Source: Chrysomallon squamiferum
Lineage: Eukaryota; Mollusca; Gastropoda; Neomphalida; Peltospiridae
Assembly (NCBI GenBank): GCA_012295275.1
Contig: CM022679.1
Span: forward strand, 15,219,842 to 15,283,841
Length of the DNA: 64,000 nt
Direction: 5' to 3'
Below, piece after piece: positions 27,701 to 40,600 of this stretch. Both the position numbers and the translations under genes were made by a program. The notes beneath the pieces were generated by a model. It was not told where the DNA came from, did no database searches, and worked only from the letters and a program-made list of their open reading frames with translations. Within the stretch, counting starts at the first letter, position 1. The number at the start of each line of letters is the position of its first letter.

Positions 27701-30087
27701 GAAGATTTTTCATAGTACTGATATGGGTCTGGGTAAAGTATAATTCTGTTTTACACTTGGCTAAAAATTCATAGAATAATTGTCTGTACAAATTAAAACC
27801 AAAAAATGTATTTAATAAGTCAGTTTTTTAATATTACAGTTTTTATTTGAAACGATTATGATTTTTTAATGATTTCAGAAAAGAAAACAGCCTCTGCCAT
27901 TTTACCATTCAGAAGAAAGGTATCATTTATATGCTTCTTACAAGAGACTTTAAATAAACCAATGGTGAGATTCTGGTTGGAACAAGAGATAGCCTCCAGT
28001 GGATTTTGAGGATAAATTCATATACTCTTAGGCCAGATCTCTACAAACATTCTACTCTATGGGTTAATGATTTTTGTAGTAGGTTTTGAAAGCTAACAAG
28101 GACAGATATTATCTGAAGAAAGAAATCTTTGTAATTCAAAGTTTTAGCTCATAAAAAACCATCATTGTACCTATCATATCTACAGCAGCAAACATATACT
28201 AAATACTGTTCAGTTCATCCACATGTTTTGATGAATGGTTTAACAAAAATACTTTGCTTTGTTACTATAAATATAAAAAAATTACATTTGCTGCTATTGT
28301 ATTTTAAAAATTCTGCAAATATAGAAAACAACAATAACAGAAGTGTAAGAAAAACAATTTCAACCAGGTCTTGTAAATTAATGCATGAATGACATAAAGT
28401 AGACAATTATATTAAATTAACTGTTGCCACTTCAGGCACATTGACTACTTTAATAAGCTGTATGAAATTTTCTGGACATACAAATACAATTGGGAAGAAA
28501 AGATTAGCATTTCCAAATAAACTTGTAAAAAATGAATGGTCAAAATACTATATTCTAATATGGAATAAAATAAAAATGCAATTAATATTGATAAAGGAGC
28601 CAGATTTCAATTATTATAATAAATAAAAAATGAAATTAAATTTATTATGATAAGTATTTCTAGTGAATGTGTATGTTGAAATCATAAAATTGTTTACTCC
28701 AGCATGAGACATATTGGTGAACATACTACGTACTGTACTTCACAAGCAAAAATAGAATAAATGAATGCTGGTTTACCAACAGTGAACACTTTAATGGTAA
28801 TTAGATATCAAACGTGTTTCTGAAATACTGATATCATAGAACAAATATACAGCACCATCAGTACAGGCTTTTCCTAAAGATTAACTGCAAGGGATATTTT
28901 ATGTATTCTTTTCCAGAGACATATCAGGTTTTTTCATATGTTAATTGTAAGGCACATGTTGGAATGAGAAATAATTCAGTGAGTGCAATCAGGAAGACTG
29001 AACTTAAGACTGTTTTCTCCTCAGATATGAGATCCACCATTGAATTAGTTTTCATTCAGTTTCTTAAAATGACAACACTAGTATCAATAATAATAAAAAT
29101 AATAATAAAAAAAAATAAAAATAAAAATAAGATAATAATAATAATAAACTTCAACCATTATAAAATAAATAAAATAGAAAATGAATCTAATATTCAGTTG
29201 ATATTTCTATCGACGTAACACAATCCTGTATGAAAGATCATTCCTCTAAAGCTTATTGTTAAATCTTAAATTTTTAAATTCTTTTAATTTTTAATGTTAT
29301 TCTTATTAATATTATGTTCTTTGGCTAAAATAGATGCGACAGATTTTAGTAAACTGAATGTAGGGTTATATTTCATACAAAATGATTTTACAACACTTCC
29401 AGAGGCTTGCAAGAATTTGGCACAAGTTGTTTGGAAGGATGCCAAACAGTGCTGGAGCACATACGCAATATCTGAGGAAAAGGAAATATCTTAGGCAAGG
29501 GGTTGAAATGCTCTGAATATCATTCATGGTGGTTTTATTACAATAGCATATAACTGCTTTAAAATGTAAATGTTATTAAAATAATACAGATTTTCAACTG
29601 TGATAAAATGAAATGTATATTAAGTTGAGTGAAAGAACTAATAATAAATTTCAAGATAAAAAAGCACCTTTGCAGAGACCAGATGTAACAGAAACTGGTG
29701 TTATGTGCAAGTTACTTACTTTTTTTTATTTCCACTCTGATGAATTTGAAACATTTCAAACATTATAAATAAAATGAAAACCTTGTATTGTAAACAAAAA
29801 AAAATGTACAAGACGGGATAATGACACAGAGAAATGAAAATAAATGAAAATGCACCAGTTTACACAGGTAAATTTAAAAAATCAAGGAACTATCCATTAC
29901 CTATTTCCAACACTCTTTCACTTTAAACATATGTAATGATTTAAGTAAACCAGTTTTTAAAAATTTCTATACCTACAATGACATCTAATTTGTGAAACCT
30001 TTCTTAAAATAGAACATAAATACATGGACATACAAAAAGGTACAACTGATACTGAAATACTGTATCAGATTTATTATTCAAAACCAT

Positions 30088-30238
30088 TCACACACACACA
30101 CATAAACATATATATACACACACACACAGACACATGCATACATATACATATATACATACAAATATATGTACATATATATACATATACATACATACAAAGA
30201 TTTATTATTCAAAACCACACACACACACACACACACAC
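30088..30238. repeat. CA/TACA-rich compound microsatellite
   Basis: Two (CA)n blocks are separated by TACATA units and a duplicated phrase, TTTATTATTCAAAACCA. The phrase occurs just before each CA block, so the tract arose by duplicating a larger unit. Confidence 0.85.
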
Positions 30239-31110
30239 ATATCATTTCAAACATATTTACGTCAAGATTTACGCCAAACCAAATTAACAGAATATACGTT
30301 TTGCAACCTCATGTATCAAGCTGAGAGTTTTTCCAACTGACAAATGGCAGTGTGGATATACTTCTGCAAAGACTAATAGGTAATTATTCAAAACTGGAAT
30401 GAAATCCCTGTGGCAGATTAAAATAATTACCAAAATAGCAGAAGCAAATAAAATAAAATTAACCAGTCAGACTTTTTACATGTACCAAGACAGGAGACTG
30501 AAACAGATCCCTAAATTTTATAAAATAAATGAAATGCAACTTAAAGAAAAATAAATAAACTGCATAATTTTAGATGTGTTATTATACCCAGTATTTATAT
30601 ATTATGCTGTCCATTTTCTTTTCCATGTGTGTTGTTGTGTGTATTTCTTTGAAATCTATTTTCATCTTTTATATTTCAAGTTTTACCGTAATCAAAGATT
30701 TAAATTTTTTTTTTTTTAAATTTTATACTCATCTTGAATATTAAAGTTAATGTTAAAGTAAATATTTAATTACCATCTCTGCTTTCATTTAATATAAAAT
30801 AAATGTGTTTGTTGTAACACACAATCACAATTAGAAGAGGGGTATACAATTACAGTGTAACATTAACCAGCATTGGTAACCTTATTCTTTTGCAAATATT
30901 ATTTTTCATCTGTTAATAAAATTAACAGTGAACATTATGAAGTATTTGTAAATTTCAAACCTTTTTTTATTTATAAACACCATAAAAAATATCAGTCATA
31001 ATCATTTAAATACTGTTTAATCATAATCTGCTAAAATGTAGAATTGAATATAAAAGTCTGAATATATATACAGATAGATAGATAGATACACAAACACATA
31101 TACACATACT

Positions 31111-31187
31111 TACTTGTTGGGGTAAACTATCATATATATATATATATATATTAAAAAAAGTAATGTTGGACTTTACCCCAACAAGTA
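31111..31187. repeat. Perfect 16-bp inverted repeat around an AT-rich loop
   Basis: TACTTGTTGGGGTAAA at 31111-31126 is exactly reverse-complemented at 31172-31187. The 45-base loop is mostly (AT)n. It could be a degenerate foldback element or a transcribed hairpin. Confidence 0.85.
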
Positions 31188-32403
31188 TAATAAAGAAAAA
31201 TGTGAAATATTTGAACTGAGGCTTAAATCTATTTTTTCACATTATGCAAGATTATCATCTTTGACTGAGTTATGGTGTGCTCATTTGTTTGTTGATAAGG
31301 TATAGCCATTACATTATAGTGTAACTTGCATTATGATAATTTAAGATGAGATTATTTAACGATTAATATTTAGCATTATCAGTAGATCAAAAAAATTATT
31401 TTCAGTTCACACAAAATATTCCGCAATCAGAGATTCTTTTAATATTAAATTTAAAGGAAAATTGAAATGTATCAAAAGTGACATTTAATTCATAATAAAT
31501 ACTTTATAATGATTATCATATTTCTATTTTAAATAAAATGTTTTGAGTACTAATAGCTGCATCTGTCATAAACTAAAAACTGGTATTTATAACCATGCAG
31601 GTTGAGCATATAAGGTTACACCAGAGGATCAATAGCTAATCAGCATCCTCTTGCAAGAAAATGTAAGTGTAGCAGTTTAAAAAAAAACAACAAAAAAACA
31701 TACTGCCTAAAATACATTCACATTCTTAATGGTAAATTGCCTTCACAGTATGGTATTTACAAATAATTAACTGGCAGTTAAGTGATGCATTATTAGCTAT
31801 TAACTGGTTTCTTAGCAGTCAGAACTGTGATTCCTTCCTTGTGCACCAGTGTCTTAACTTTCTCGATCTAAATGTAATTAGTCGTGTTTTTCTCGTGTAG
31901 ACAAAAAGGTGCCAAATGTATTTTGTTGAATTTCTTAAAAATATTGATTCTGGGTTTAAAATAATTCTTCCACCACTATGAAGACTGGTTGTCTCATGAA
32001 ATTAATCCTAGTAGTGAGTTAAAAATGTCATATAATCAGTAAGATATTCAAAATACTTTGAATGTTAAGCAATCTACATCCAAATTTTGGTCTGTCTGTG
32101 TATGTTTATATATACATGTGTCTGTGTGTGTGTGTGTGTGTGATATCTAATATATTTCAGTTTAATGTACATCTCAGTTTTTTATTATCTGCTTCAACTA
32201 TTGATTTCTAATTTAACTGATTTTATTTAATCTTGAAAATTTTACACCACAGAAAGTAATTATTTTTTTTTAAAATATAAAAAACAGTGGAGATGTTATT
32301 TCCATTCACAAAATAAAAAAGCAGAAAATGATGACAATAAAAGGTGATGATAACAAGAAACATTTAGGATTGGATATAAAAGATCTCTTTATTAAATGAT
32401 AAA

Positions 32404-32435
<32 letters not shown>

Positions 32436-34380
32436 AGTAACTTTCATTTGCATATCCACATATTACATATTAAATATACAACTAAGTGCGGTTTTTATTA
32501 ATATCAACAAGTTAACAACATTTTACATTAAAACACGTATCATGCAGCTCTGCTGGGTTGCCAGAGGGCAGACCAGTGAGATACTTGAGAAAGAGTTCTA
32601 TTTTGGTAGATTTCTGCAACTTCTAGAAATTGATTTTTCAGAAATCTCTTCAAAGAGTATTACCACATGCAGACTGCTGTCTTTGCTAGTCACACTGTTC
32701 AGATAAAAAAAGAAACAACCAGATTTTTTTCTCTCTCTCTCTGTAATTGCAAGAAAATGATGGAGCTAACAACATCTGTGGATTAGCTTCCAGTTGCTAA
32801 TGGAAAAGGTTTCACAGCTCAACAGGTTGGATGAACAATCTCAGTCCAAATGTATAGAACATTCAACAACATCTTCTATAATTTCAACATCTGAAGTAAA
32901 TAAAACCTTTCAACTTGCTCTAAATAGTAAATAATAATTTAAATCATAAATAAAAATCATAAAAAACAAATAATTATATTTAGAAATATTATTAATGAAT
33001 TTATTTACAAATAATTACAAATTACAAAGTTAATTACGAAACATCCAAATCTTAAATAAACAAATATGACGATGTGCTGATTTCCTGGCTACTATTGCTT
33101 AAACAAATTTAAAAAAAAAAAAATAAAAAAAAAAATAAATAAATAAAAAATATTGGTTGATGTATCCAGTTAAAATTAATAAACATAAAAAAAAATATAT
33201 CTGAAAAGAAAAGAAAAAAATGACAGAATACATAATTGTCATGAATTAGTACATATTCTATTTTTACAAGACAAAATTTATAATATTCATTTCTTTTAAT
33301 TGTAAAAAGAAAATTGATTAAAAAAAAAACATAGCTCATAAGGTTTTTATATATAATTTGTGGATTATATAGATTAACGTATCTAAGAAAGATAAGATCA
33401 TTAGAGTTTCTATTTTAAATGTTAAATGAAATTTAATATGGAATTTATTTTATTTTGTTTGGGTTTTATGATTTTTGATTTTTTCTTTTTAAAACAATAT
33501 TTAATATTCCAATATTTTCAAAATTTTTAAAAGGAATAACACCAAGGACGTTTTCATTTAACAAATTATGTACACAACTGTTATATACTGCCAGCACTTC
33601 ATGAAATTATGGAAACAATTTTTTATTTGATAATTTTGTTATATTTTATTTGTAAATTATTGATTTATATATTATCAGTTAATTAATTAATTAATTAATA
33701 TAATACCGTGAGTGGCATTAATCACAAAGCTTTTTTTTTTTCTTTCTGTAACTTCATGTAATTAGTATTTCAATAAAATTTTATACATTTCTTTGATGGT
33801 TGATTGAATGTTTATATATTATTTTAAAACACCAATACATTTTATTATCAATGGTCATTCTGTGTAAGACATTATTTTGTTGTCTTGTTTTGAAAAAAAA
33901 ATAATGACATAAGACTTTAGAGGGGAAACCTGCAGTTGTCACCACATGATTAACAGCCAGATATTTTTTTTGTATGCATTTTTGAAAGGAAAACCTATGT
34001 TTGATAAACCAGATGCAATACTGGAATGATTTTGCTGGCAATTAAAAACTAAACTTGTGGCAACTGTTTGTTTTTTAATTAAAAGTGCTTTCAAATTTAA
34101 GATACGCTCAAAAGTAACAGTTAACACCAGATGTGGGTTTTTTTGTCATCCAAAACATATTGACAGAGTATTGACAAAATATTGCTGGCATGACTTTGCA
34201 ACAATTATTGTGCAGTTATAGAAATAACTTTATGAATAATTGATAATTAAATTATCAGCTATATTGGCTTTAAAATGAACAATGAGTTATGGATGTAATA
34301 CATACATTATATATATATATGAAGTAAAAATACCAAAATAGTAATATCAAAAGGACAATGTACAAATATACACATAAACA

Positions 34381-34407
34381 TACATACATACATACATACA
34401 TACATAC
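34381..34407. repeat. (CATA)n microsatellite
   Basis: Six to seven tandem CATA units. Confidence 0.9.
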
Positions 34408-35209
34408 AAACATATTATATACATACAAATATGAATACATACATCCAAAAATACATAGAAATTTTATTGTCATAGAATTCACAATTTTATTTTGGTATAA
34501 ATTAACATATATTAATTATTACACATTTTCTGTAAAGATAAAATGTATAAAATCTTTCTGTATCTGTGCATTCATACATACATACATATATATAAATATA
34601 TAAACACTTACGGACACATGCACGAACACACACACACACACACAAATACATACGTTTTAGAAGTTCATTAAATGTATAAAATAAATAAAAAGATAAAAAT
34701 AAAAAATATCAAAAAATTAATTATAATATGGCGCATTATATAATCATTGTTATTGTGTATACTGAATTATTAATTTGAAGGATATTCATTAAAAAGCTGT
34801 ACATATAATATAGATTTCTTGTATAAATAAATTTGTTAACGGTATCTGCTATGGTGTGTTTCGTAGCGAAATAATAATATTATTTTTATTTTCCTTTAAT
34901 TGGTGAAAGATGATGTTTCTACAACCAAAAATAAAATTTATTATTATATTTTTGTTGTTGTTGTTGTTGTTTTACTTCTTTTTTCTCTTTTTTTTTTTTC
35001 TATTAAAATTTAATCGGAATTAAATTGTGCAGATTTTCTTATATAAAAAAGTTCGTTTCGTTATTGTTAGTGTTACTATTTTTAACTTGTTACAAAGTTA
35101 TAATAAATTAATTTATTGTAAACAATAAACAAAAACATGTTGTAGTCACGTGTGCATCATCTGGCCTGGTTAAAGTTACCTAAAATGACAACAGTGCAAA
35201 TAAATATAC

Positions 35210-35345
35210 CTGCAGTTCTTCAGTCCAGCGCACACATGTAATAGCTGCATGCACCCAGACACGCTTAACTTGCTTTCAAATATATGTCACATTTCCTACT
35301 GCGGTTTTGCGGTTTTCAGTCGATTTTGCCCAGCAGACGCTTTTC
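35210..35345 (-). other. Possible noncoding first exon of the minus-strand unit
   Basis: In a CpG-rich stretch at the edge of the CpG-poor domain, the minus strand reads GAACTGCAG followed by GTATAT, a possible 5' splice site after 35210. The upstream start is undefined; ATF/CRE-like and E-box sites lie just before it (35361-35378). No ORF is required of it. This is inference from composition and one splice-like motif. Confidence 0.2.
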
Positions 35346-35360
35346 GAGGACTTTGCGTCC

Positions 35361-35378
35361 TTACGTCATGTCACGTGA
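35361..35378. promoter_or_regulatory. ATF/CRE-like site next to a palindromic E-box
   Basis: TTACGTCA (35361-35368) matches the ATF/CREB element and TCACGTGA (35371-35378) is a palindromic CACGTG E-box bound by bHLH-zip factors. They are two bases apart in a CpG-rich patch at the border of the CpG-poor domain, as expected of a promoter. Confidence 0.4.
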
Positions 35379-35560
35379 TAAAATAAACTAGTTTCTAAAC
35401 GAATACTTCCATTACGGTAATCTGATGTTTGGATGACTAAGGTTATGGAGTTGAGAATTGCAAGTTTCACACTTTCTCTGTTTGGCAATAAATCAAGTTG
35501 TTGATAAGTAAGACGTAAATAATGGATCAAAGCAGCATCTGATTTTCCATAAACTGACAT
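35366..35560 (-). CDS. Possible short ORF or first coding exon, unknown
   Basis: The minus strand has an ATG at 35560 with A at -3 and an open frame of 64 codons ending at 35366. The sequence begins MSVYGKSDAALIHYLRL and contains PNRESVKLAILNS. Its composition is balanced and unlike the low-complexity frames nearby. It could be a complete small protein, a first exon using an internal donor, or a decayed gene piece. I do not recognise it. It overlaps the ATF/E-box cluster at its 3' end. Confidence 0.3.
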   Translation of the reverse strand: MSVYGKSDAALIHYLRLTYQQLDLLPNRESVKLAILNSITLVIQTSDYRNGSIRLETSLFYHVT

Positions 35561-37440
35561 AATAATCAGAGTAAATGTCTATTAATCCATGTTTCAATTC
35601 GTTAAATCTAAATTCCGATCATAGACATTATAGCGACGGCATGTATCATTTTGAAATACTTTATCACATCTGAATAAAATACTAAATTGGAATTATTTAT
35701 TAATTACTGAAAATACTGCAAATGAACGTGATGATTATATTTTCTTATACCCTAACCAAAACCACCAACTAAAAGTGTATAAGAATGTAACATTAATTTT
35801 CATTATTATTATTATTTTTTTTTAACGTTCGTTGCTAACATTATGCACTTTATGCTATTATTCATTTATAAATATTTCATTATCATTGTTATTAGATAAT
35901 AATTATAATTCTTGAGTGGAATATCAAAATCATCTTCTTAGTCATAAGTACATAGTAACTGAAGATATGCAACATCTAATATGATCGCGTCCACACATGA
36001 AACATCAGTCGTAACTACTGGCAGCCTGAGACTGAAATGATGTATACAACCTAGCATTAGAACCCTTAATAAATATACGTGTGTGTGTGCGTGTGCGTGT
36101 GTGAGTGTGTGTTTACAAGTATGTAGCTATATATCTATCTAATATTCCCAGCAAAGAAAATGTACGATTCTGTGCTTGTCTACGACTACGTAAACAAATA
36201 ATTTAATAATACCTGCACTACTCATTAATGAATTTATTGGTTGACTAGTTGGCTAACTGACTTATCGACTGAATGATTTACACTGTTTACAGTTCATGTT
36301 AACAGTGATTATACTTATGACGAGTTAACAATAGATGTATATTTTTATCTTTTTATTTTTTTGAGTGTTGATTTTGAAATTTAAAATTATCCGTCATATG
36401 TAATGTTCCTGGTATACTTCACTGATACTGAATCATTTAGCCATTCTTATACCTAGTTTACATCACAATACGTATAATCATTAATATTTCGTAAAGCAGG
36501 AATAATCATATGTCTGTATTCTGTGTCTTTACAGCATCGGATTACTCATGCAATGTCACCGTTTATATACGGTTTATATATAAGCTATTATATACGTATA
36601 TTCATAGAAACGAAATTACCCAGTAGCAGATATGCTATTCATTCATTAATTCATTCATAAATATAATAATTGGAGACTGTAATAATGTCCCATAGACTAA
36701 TGGATTAATTACTACATATCGAAGGTACATCAGTTGAAACAACATAATTACCTCAAGTATTCAATTAATTGGAACGCGTAACTTATGGAACAATAGTCTG
36801 AGCTTCATCAGTTATTATATATACTACAGGTAACTGGGCTTTTCAGGATTCATGTTATTATATATAATAGAGATAATTGATCTGTATGTACATGTATACA
36901 TGAACATACTATATAATTTTATTTAACGTAAGGTAAAACTTTTGAATAAAAATAAGAAAAGAAATAAAGAAAACCAACATAGTTTTAAAGAAACATTGTA
37001 TTTTTGTATAAACTGTTTATTTATTTAATGATTAAACGAACATTTATAATAAATGAATCTACACCAAAAAGACCGATATATACCAATGACGAATACTAAA
37101 TAAACTAGCAGTTTTAGTGTAATGAACTCTGGATACGTAAGGTGTTAATATAAACTGACAACGAAAATCATCACCCAGTTAACTAATAAGATTAATAACG
37201 GATGCACAACAGCAAAAATGCTTCTGAAAGAAATGCAGAGTACGTTTTTACTTAACAATTAAAATATTTTCTTTATTAATTTATTATATAAAGATAAAAT
37301 AAATTGTAAGTTTATTATTACGAATATAAAAATCAGTCCGTTTATATGTGACCGTTTTCTTTTTGATTATCAGTTTCAATTAATTTGTATTCCTTTGACG
37401 TAATTATCCTTTCCATGCTGAAAAATGCAATGACATTAAA
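35379..37440. other. CpG-rich intergenic DNA between divergent units
   Basis: Apart from the candidate ORF at its left edge, I see no gene. The DNA is AT-rich but keeps CpG, with one GT tract at about 36078-36115. It separates the putative minus-strand unit from TNRC6. Confidence 0.5.
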
Positions 37441-37640
37441 ATTGTTGATTGTATTTACGAATATCCTTGCTAGAATATAAGATCACATGACTTCAAAGGC
37501 ATGCGCAGTAGATCGGCTTTTAACAAGAAGTGGGAGCTAAGTATGAGGTTGCCGAACTTGGCCTCTGTGAAGGCCTACTGGCTCAACTTAAATAAGTAAA
37601 TCATTTTTTGTGGAAATCTGCAATAACGATGTCTCGGCAC
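37441..37640 (+). promoter_or_regulatory. Presumptive TNRC6 promoter with NRF1-like site
   Basis: GGCATGCGCAGT at 37499-37510 closely matches the NRF1 core-promoter motif. It lies in a CpG-containing patch upstream of the first splice-donor-like site of the leader chain (37761/37762). No TATA box at a convincing distance was identified, and the start site is unknown. Confidence 0.4.
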
Positions 37641-37699
37641 CGGTGCTATGTAGATACTACAATATTTTGAAACTGTTCAAGTGTATATTCCTAAAGCAT

Positions 37700-40600
37700 T
37701 TTCTGTGATATAAGTGCAATCTTTCCAGGGTAGGGAAACGGCCATTGAATTCCTCTAAAAGGTGAGTTTTCCTTCTAGAATTCGACCTCTGTTTCGTTAA
37801 CTGACGGACAAAAACATTTTTTTCTTTCTTTAACATTGAAGTCATATATTTACTTAGTACAGTAGCAGAAGTAAAACATAAAATTAACAAAATAACCACC
37901 ATTTGAGTTTATTAGTTAACGATCAGTCCCCTCGATATGTCTAGATATTTTTTCATTTTTTTTTTTTCAACTTGCATTCGACTCTTTGCAAGCTAAAAGA
38001 AAATTTATATATTTTTATTATTTTGCAGAATAGATTCTAATAGTATTTGATATTTTGGATTATTCTTAGTTGAATAATATGGTTAGTTTTGTTGCATAGA
38101 AAATATTTGGTCGAATAAAACGATTTAGGTCACGATCCACTGTTTTGACGAGACGGGTAGCCATTTTGTTATGGACGCCATTTATGGTCTCGAGCTCATT
38201 TAATATTCAAAATGGCGTAATTCTAGCCTTAGCGTCCGTCAACATCAGCAGGGCGTAGCCAAAATAATGTGATTGTAAAATTAGCCTTTGTTTTTAATTT
38301 GAATCAGAAATTGTAGGCATGTTTTTAATATTTTAACCCGTATAGTTAATATTTGTACAAATTTGAACATTCTGTAATGAAAAGTAAAAAAGAACTCGAT
38401 CAAGATTTTGGCTTTCAGAAATTGTGCAAATCCATCTAAAGAAAATTGATGTAAAATTGAAGTAATAAAATAGTAATATTTTATTATATTATTATTATTG
38501 AATATGTAATAAAATAAAATAAAATAAATAATAATTTTAAAAAAAGAAGCAATGCTGTAAATTAATAAGATTTTTTTTTTTTTTTTTTTTTGTACCTTAC
38601 TTGAAGAGATGAATCAAACTGTCTGCATCCTTTTAAATATAATAATGTAAAATTAGTTTTGTTTCTGTAGATCCTAGCAGTATTTATTTTATAGTTCTTT
38701 TAAACAAGTCCCAAATTTAAATATATTTGAAATTGATTTAAAAGTTGATGTTAAATATATGAATATACGAAGTTAATTTAATTATTTAAACAAACAAAAT
38801 ATTGTTTTCCAGCTGATATCCAAAGATCTTTCATCTTGCCTTGCAGTATAATCAACAAATCCTATTAAAGGTAAGCTGCAACTATAAATAGGCTCAATTA
38901 ATATAACTATATTAACTATGTAATTTGTTAATCATCATGTTAGTATTTGCATGTATAAATACACGTTCATAATGAAGATACTTGACCATTAATAGGTAGG
39001 TTTTTCACATGCAGTATCTAATGATAAAGGTACCAAGGTTAACTACAGATTTCAGAAGGAAATTTTGTTCTTTACTAACATTTCATTAATAATCATATTG
39101 GAACATTAATTACAATAATAATAGTAATAATAATAATTAAAAAAATTCACTGTTAACTCCTATTTACAGGGTTAAATTCCATCGCCAAATCAAGATTTTT
39201 TTTGCACTGCCTTTCATATCTAATCTCAGGTAAATTTTGAGTTTGCCTGCTTTTTAATCATTAAAGCCAAGTCATTCATAAATCTGTATTTTAAATTTAT
39301 GCATTTCCAGTGTTAATTCAGTGATGGTTTAAAAGAATTTTCTATTTTTTAAATTTAAATTTTTTTTTTTTTTACTTTTTAAGTTGTATGATCACCCATC
39401 TATTTGGCTAATTAGTATTGTTTCTGCATGTGTTTGTTATATTTTTATAACTTCAAGACATTGACACACTATTCCATTTTTTCAGTAATAATAATAAAAA
39501 AAAATTAAAAGGCTAAATTGCAAGTTTGTATGTGACGGCAGATAATGTGATACTTAATGCACCATTTTAAAGCAGTAATCAGTGCTTAAGAGATGTAAAG
39601 AATTACTTTGCTTTTCTAATTGGCATATATTAAGGATTTCAATAAAGCAATTTGTATTCTTATTTTCAGATAACCATAATCAGTATAGTCATTTAAGAGG
39701 TATGTAACTTAAGACTTTCGACGTTTCATGTTTTAAATAGAAAGATGAGGTAGTGCGAGCTAATAATAATGAGTGTAAGAAGATCAATTTTAAATAGCAT
39801 TGCAGTAGTTTCATTTGTCAGTTTATTTTAACTGAGAATAAGTATTATTCAAATAATTTTCAACATTCAAATGCATGGTGGGCTCATGGATCTATATGTA
39901 TTACGTTGAAAAAAAAAGTATTAACATTTCTTGTCAATTAAATATTTTTATATTTTTATTTTATAGATCTCGTGGGTCCATGCCATATTCTTTCAAAAGT
40001 ATTTTATTCGTGAGTATGCAAGAACTGAAATAAATTCTTCTGACAGATTCAGTTGTATGTAAAACTGCCTTTTAAAAATAAATTAAAAAACTGAACCTTT
40101 TATTTCAAATTGAAAGATTTTACAGTATTTCAAGCTTAATAAATAAAGAAGAAAATGTTTTCTTTCAGATTTGTTTCTAGTGACAATGCAAATTAACCTT
40201 TGCTTGAAGGTTGTGTTTTAAGGTAAATAACTAACATTATTTCCTTTCTGAAATTAAACAGAAGCTTAATTTAGAAGTACCATTTTTTTAAGAGCCTAAA
40301 AACTACAAAAACGATTACTTTCTACTTTGTTTTTAAGCTGAGCTCTTTGTTTTTAATTCTATTACATAGGGGATTTACAATTTATTATATATATATATAC
40401 TCATTTTTCAGATTGCATTCCAAATAACGGCAAGCATAGTTTAAGCATTCTGATACTAAGTCAAGTGCCTATCTCTCAGGTAAACATTAAGTACTTGATA
40501 TTTATCATCTTGTATAGTTACTAGACAATTTAATGAGAATGAATAGTGAAACAACTAAGTGTCTTGTTTCTTGGTTTTAACAGCTGACTAGATATTTGCT

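Larger units (their letters stand above)
11225..35200 (-). other. CpG-poor domain, probably body of an unidentified minus-strand transcript
   Basis: About 24 kb with no convincing long ORF, no transposon protein and few CpGs, compared with dense CpG on both sides. In invertebrates with gene-body methylation, CpG loss marks transcribed genes; TNRC6 and TEX2 here show the same loss. The + strand is A-rich, as it is in the TEX2 region, whereas TNRC6 introns are T-rich on +. That argues for minus-strand transcription. Contents noted: (AT)n 11752-11779, a dispersed repeat pair (12256 and 24509), a 3-copy tandem repeat at 13977-14255, (CA)n 15653, (GT)n 15990, (GA)n 20971, CA/TA tracts 30088-30238, an inverted repeat at 31111-31187, a T26 run at 32406 and (CATA)n at 34381. 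Protein-coding content is unknown apart from a candidate exon at 18395-18615. Confidence 0.35.

Noticed and set aside
39740-39760. let-7-like octamer TGAGGTAGT in a leader intron
   Set aside because: The downstream sequence does not pair with it to make a precursor hairpin, and the bases after the seed do not match let-7.
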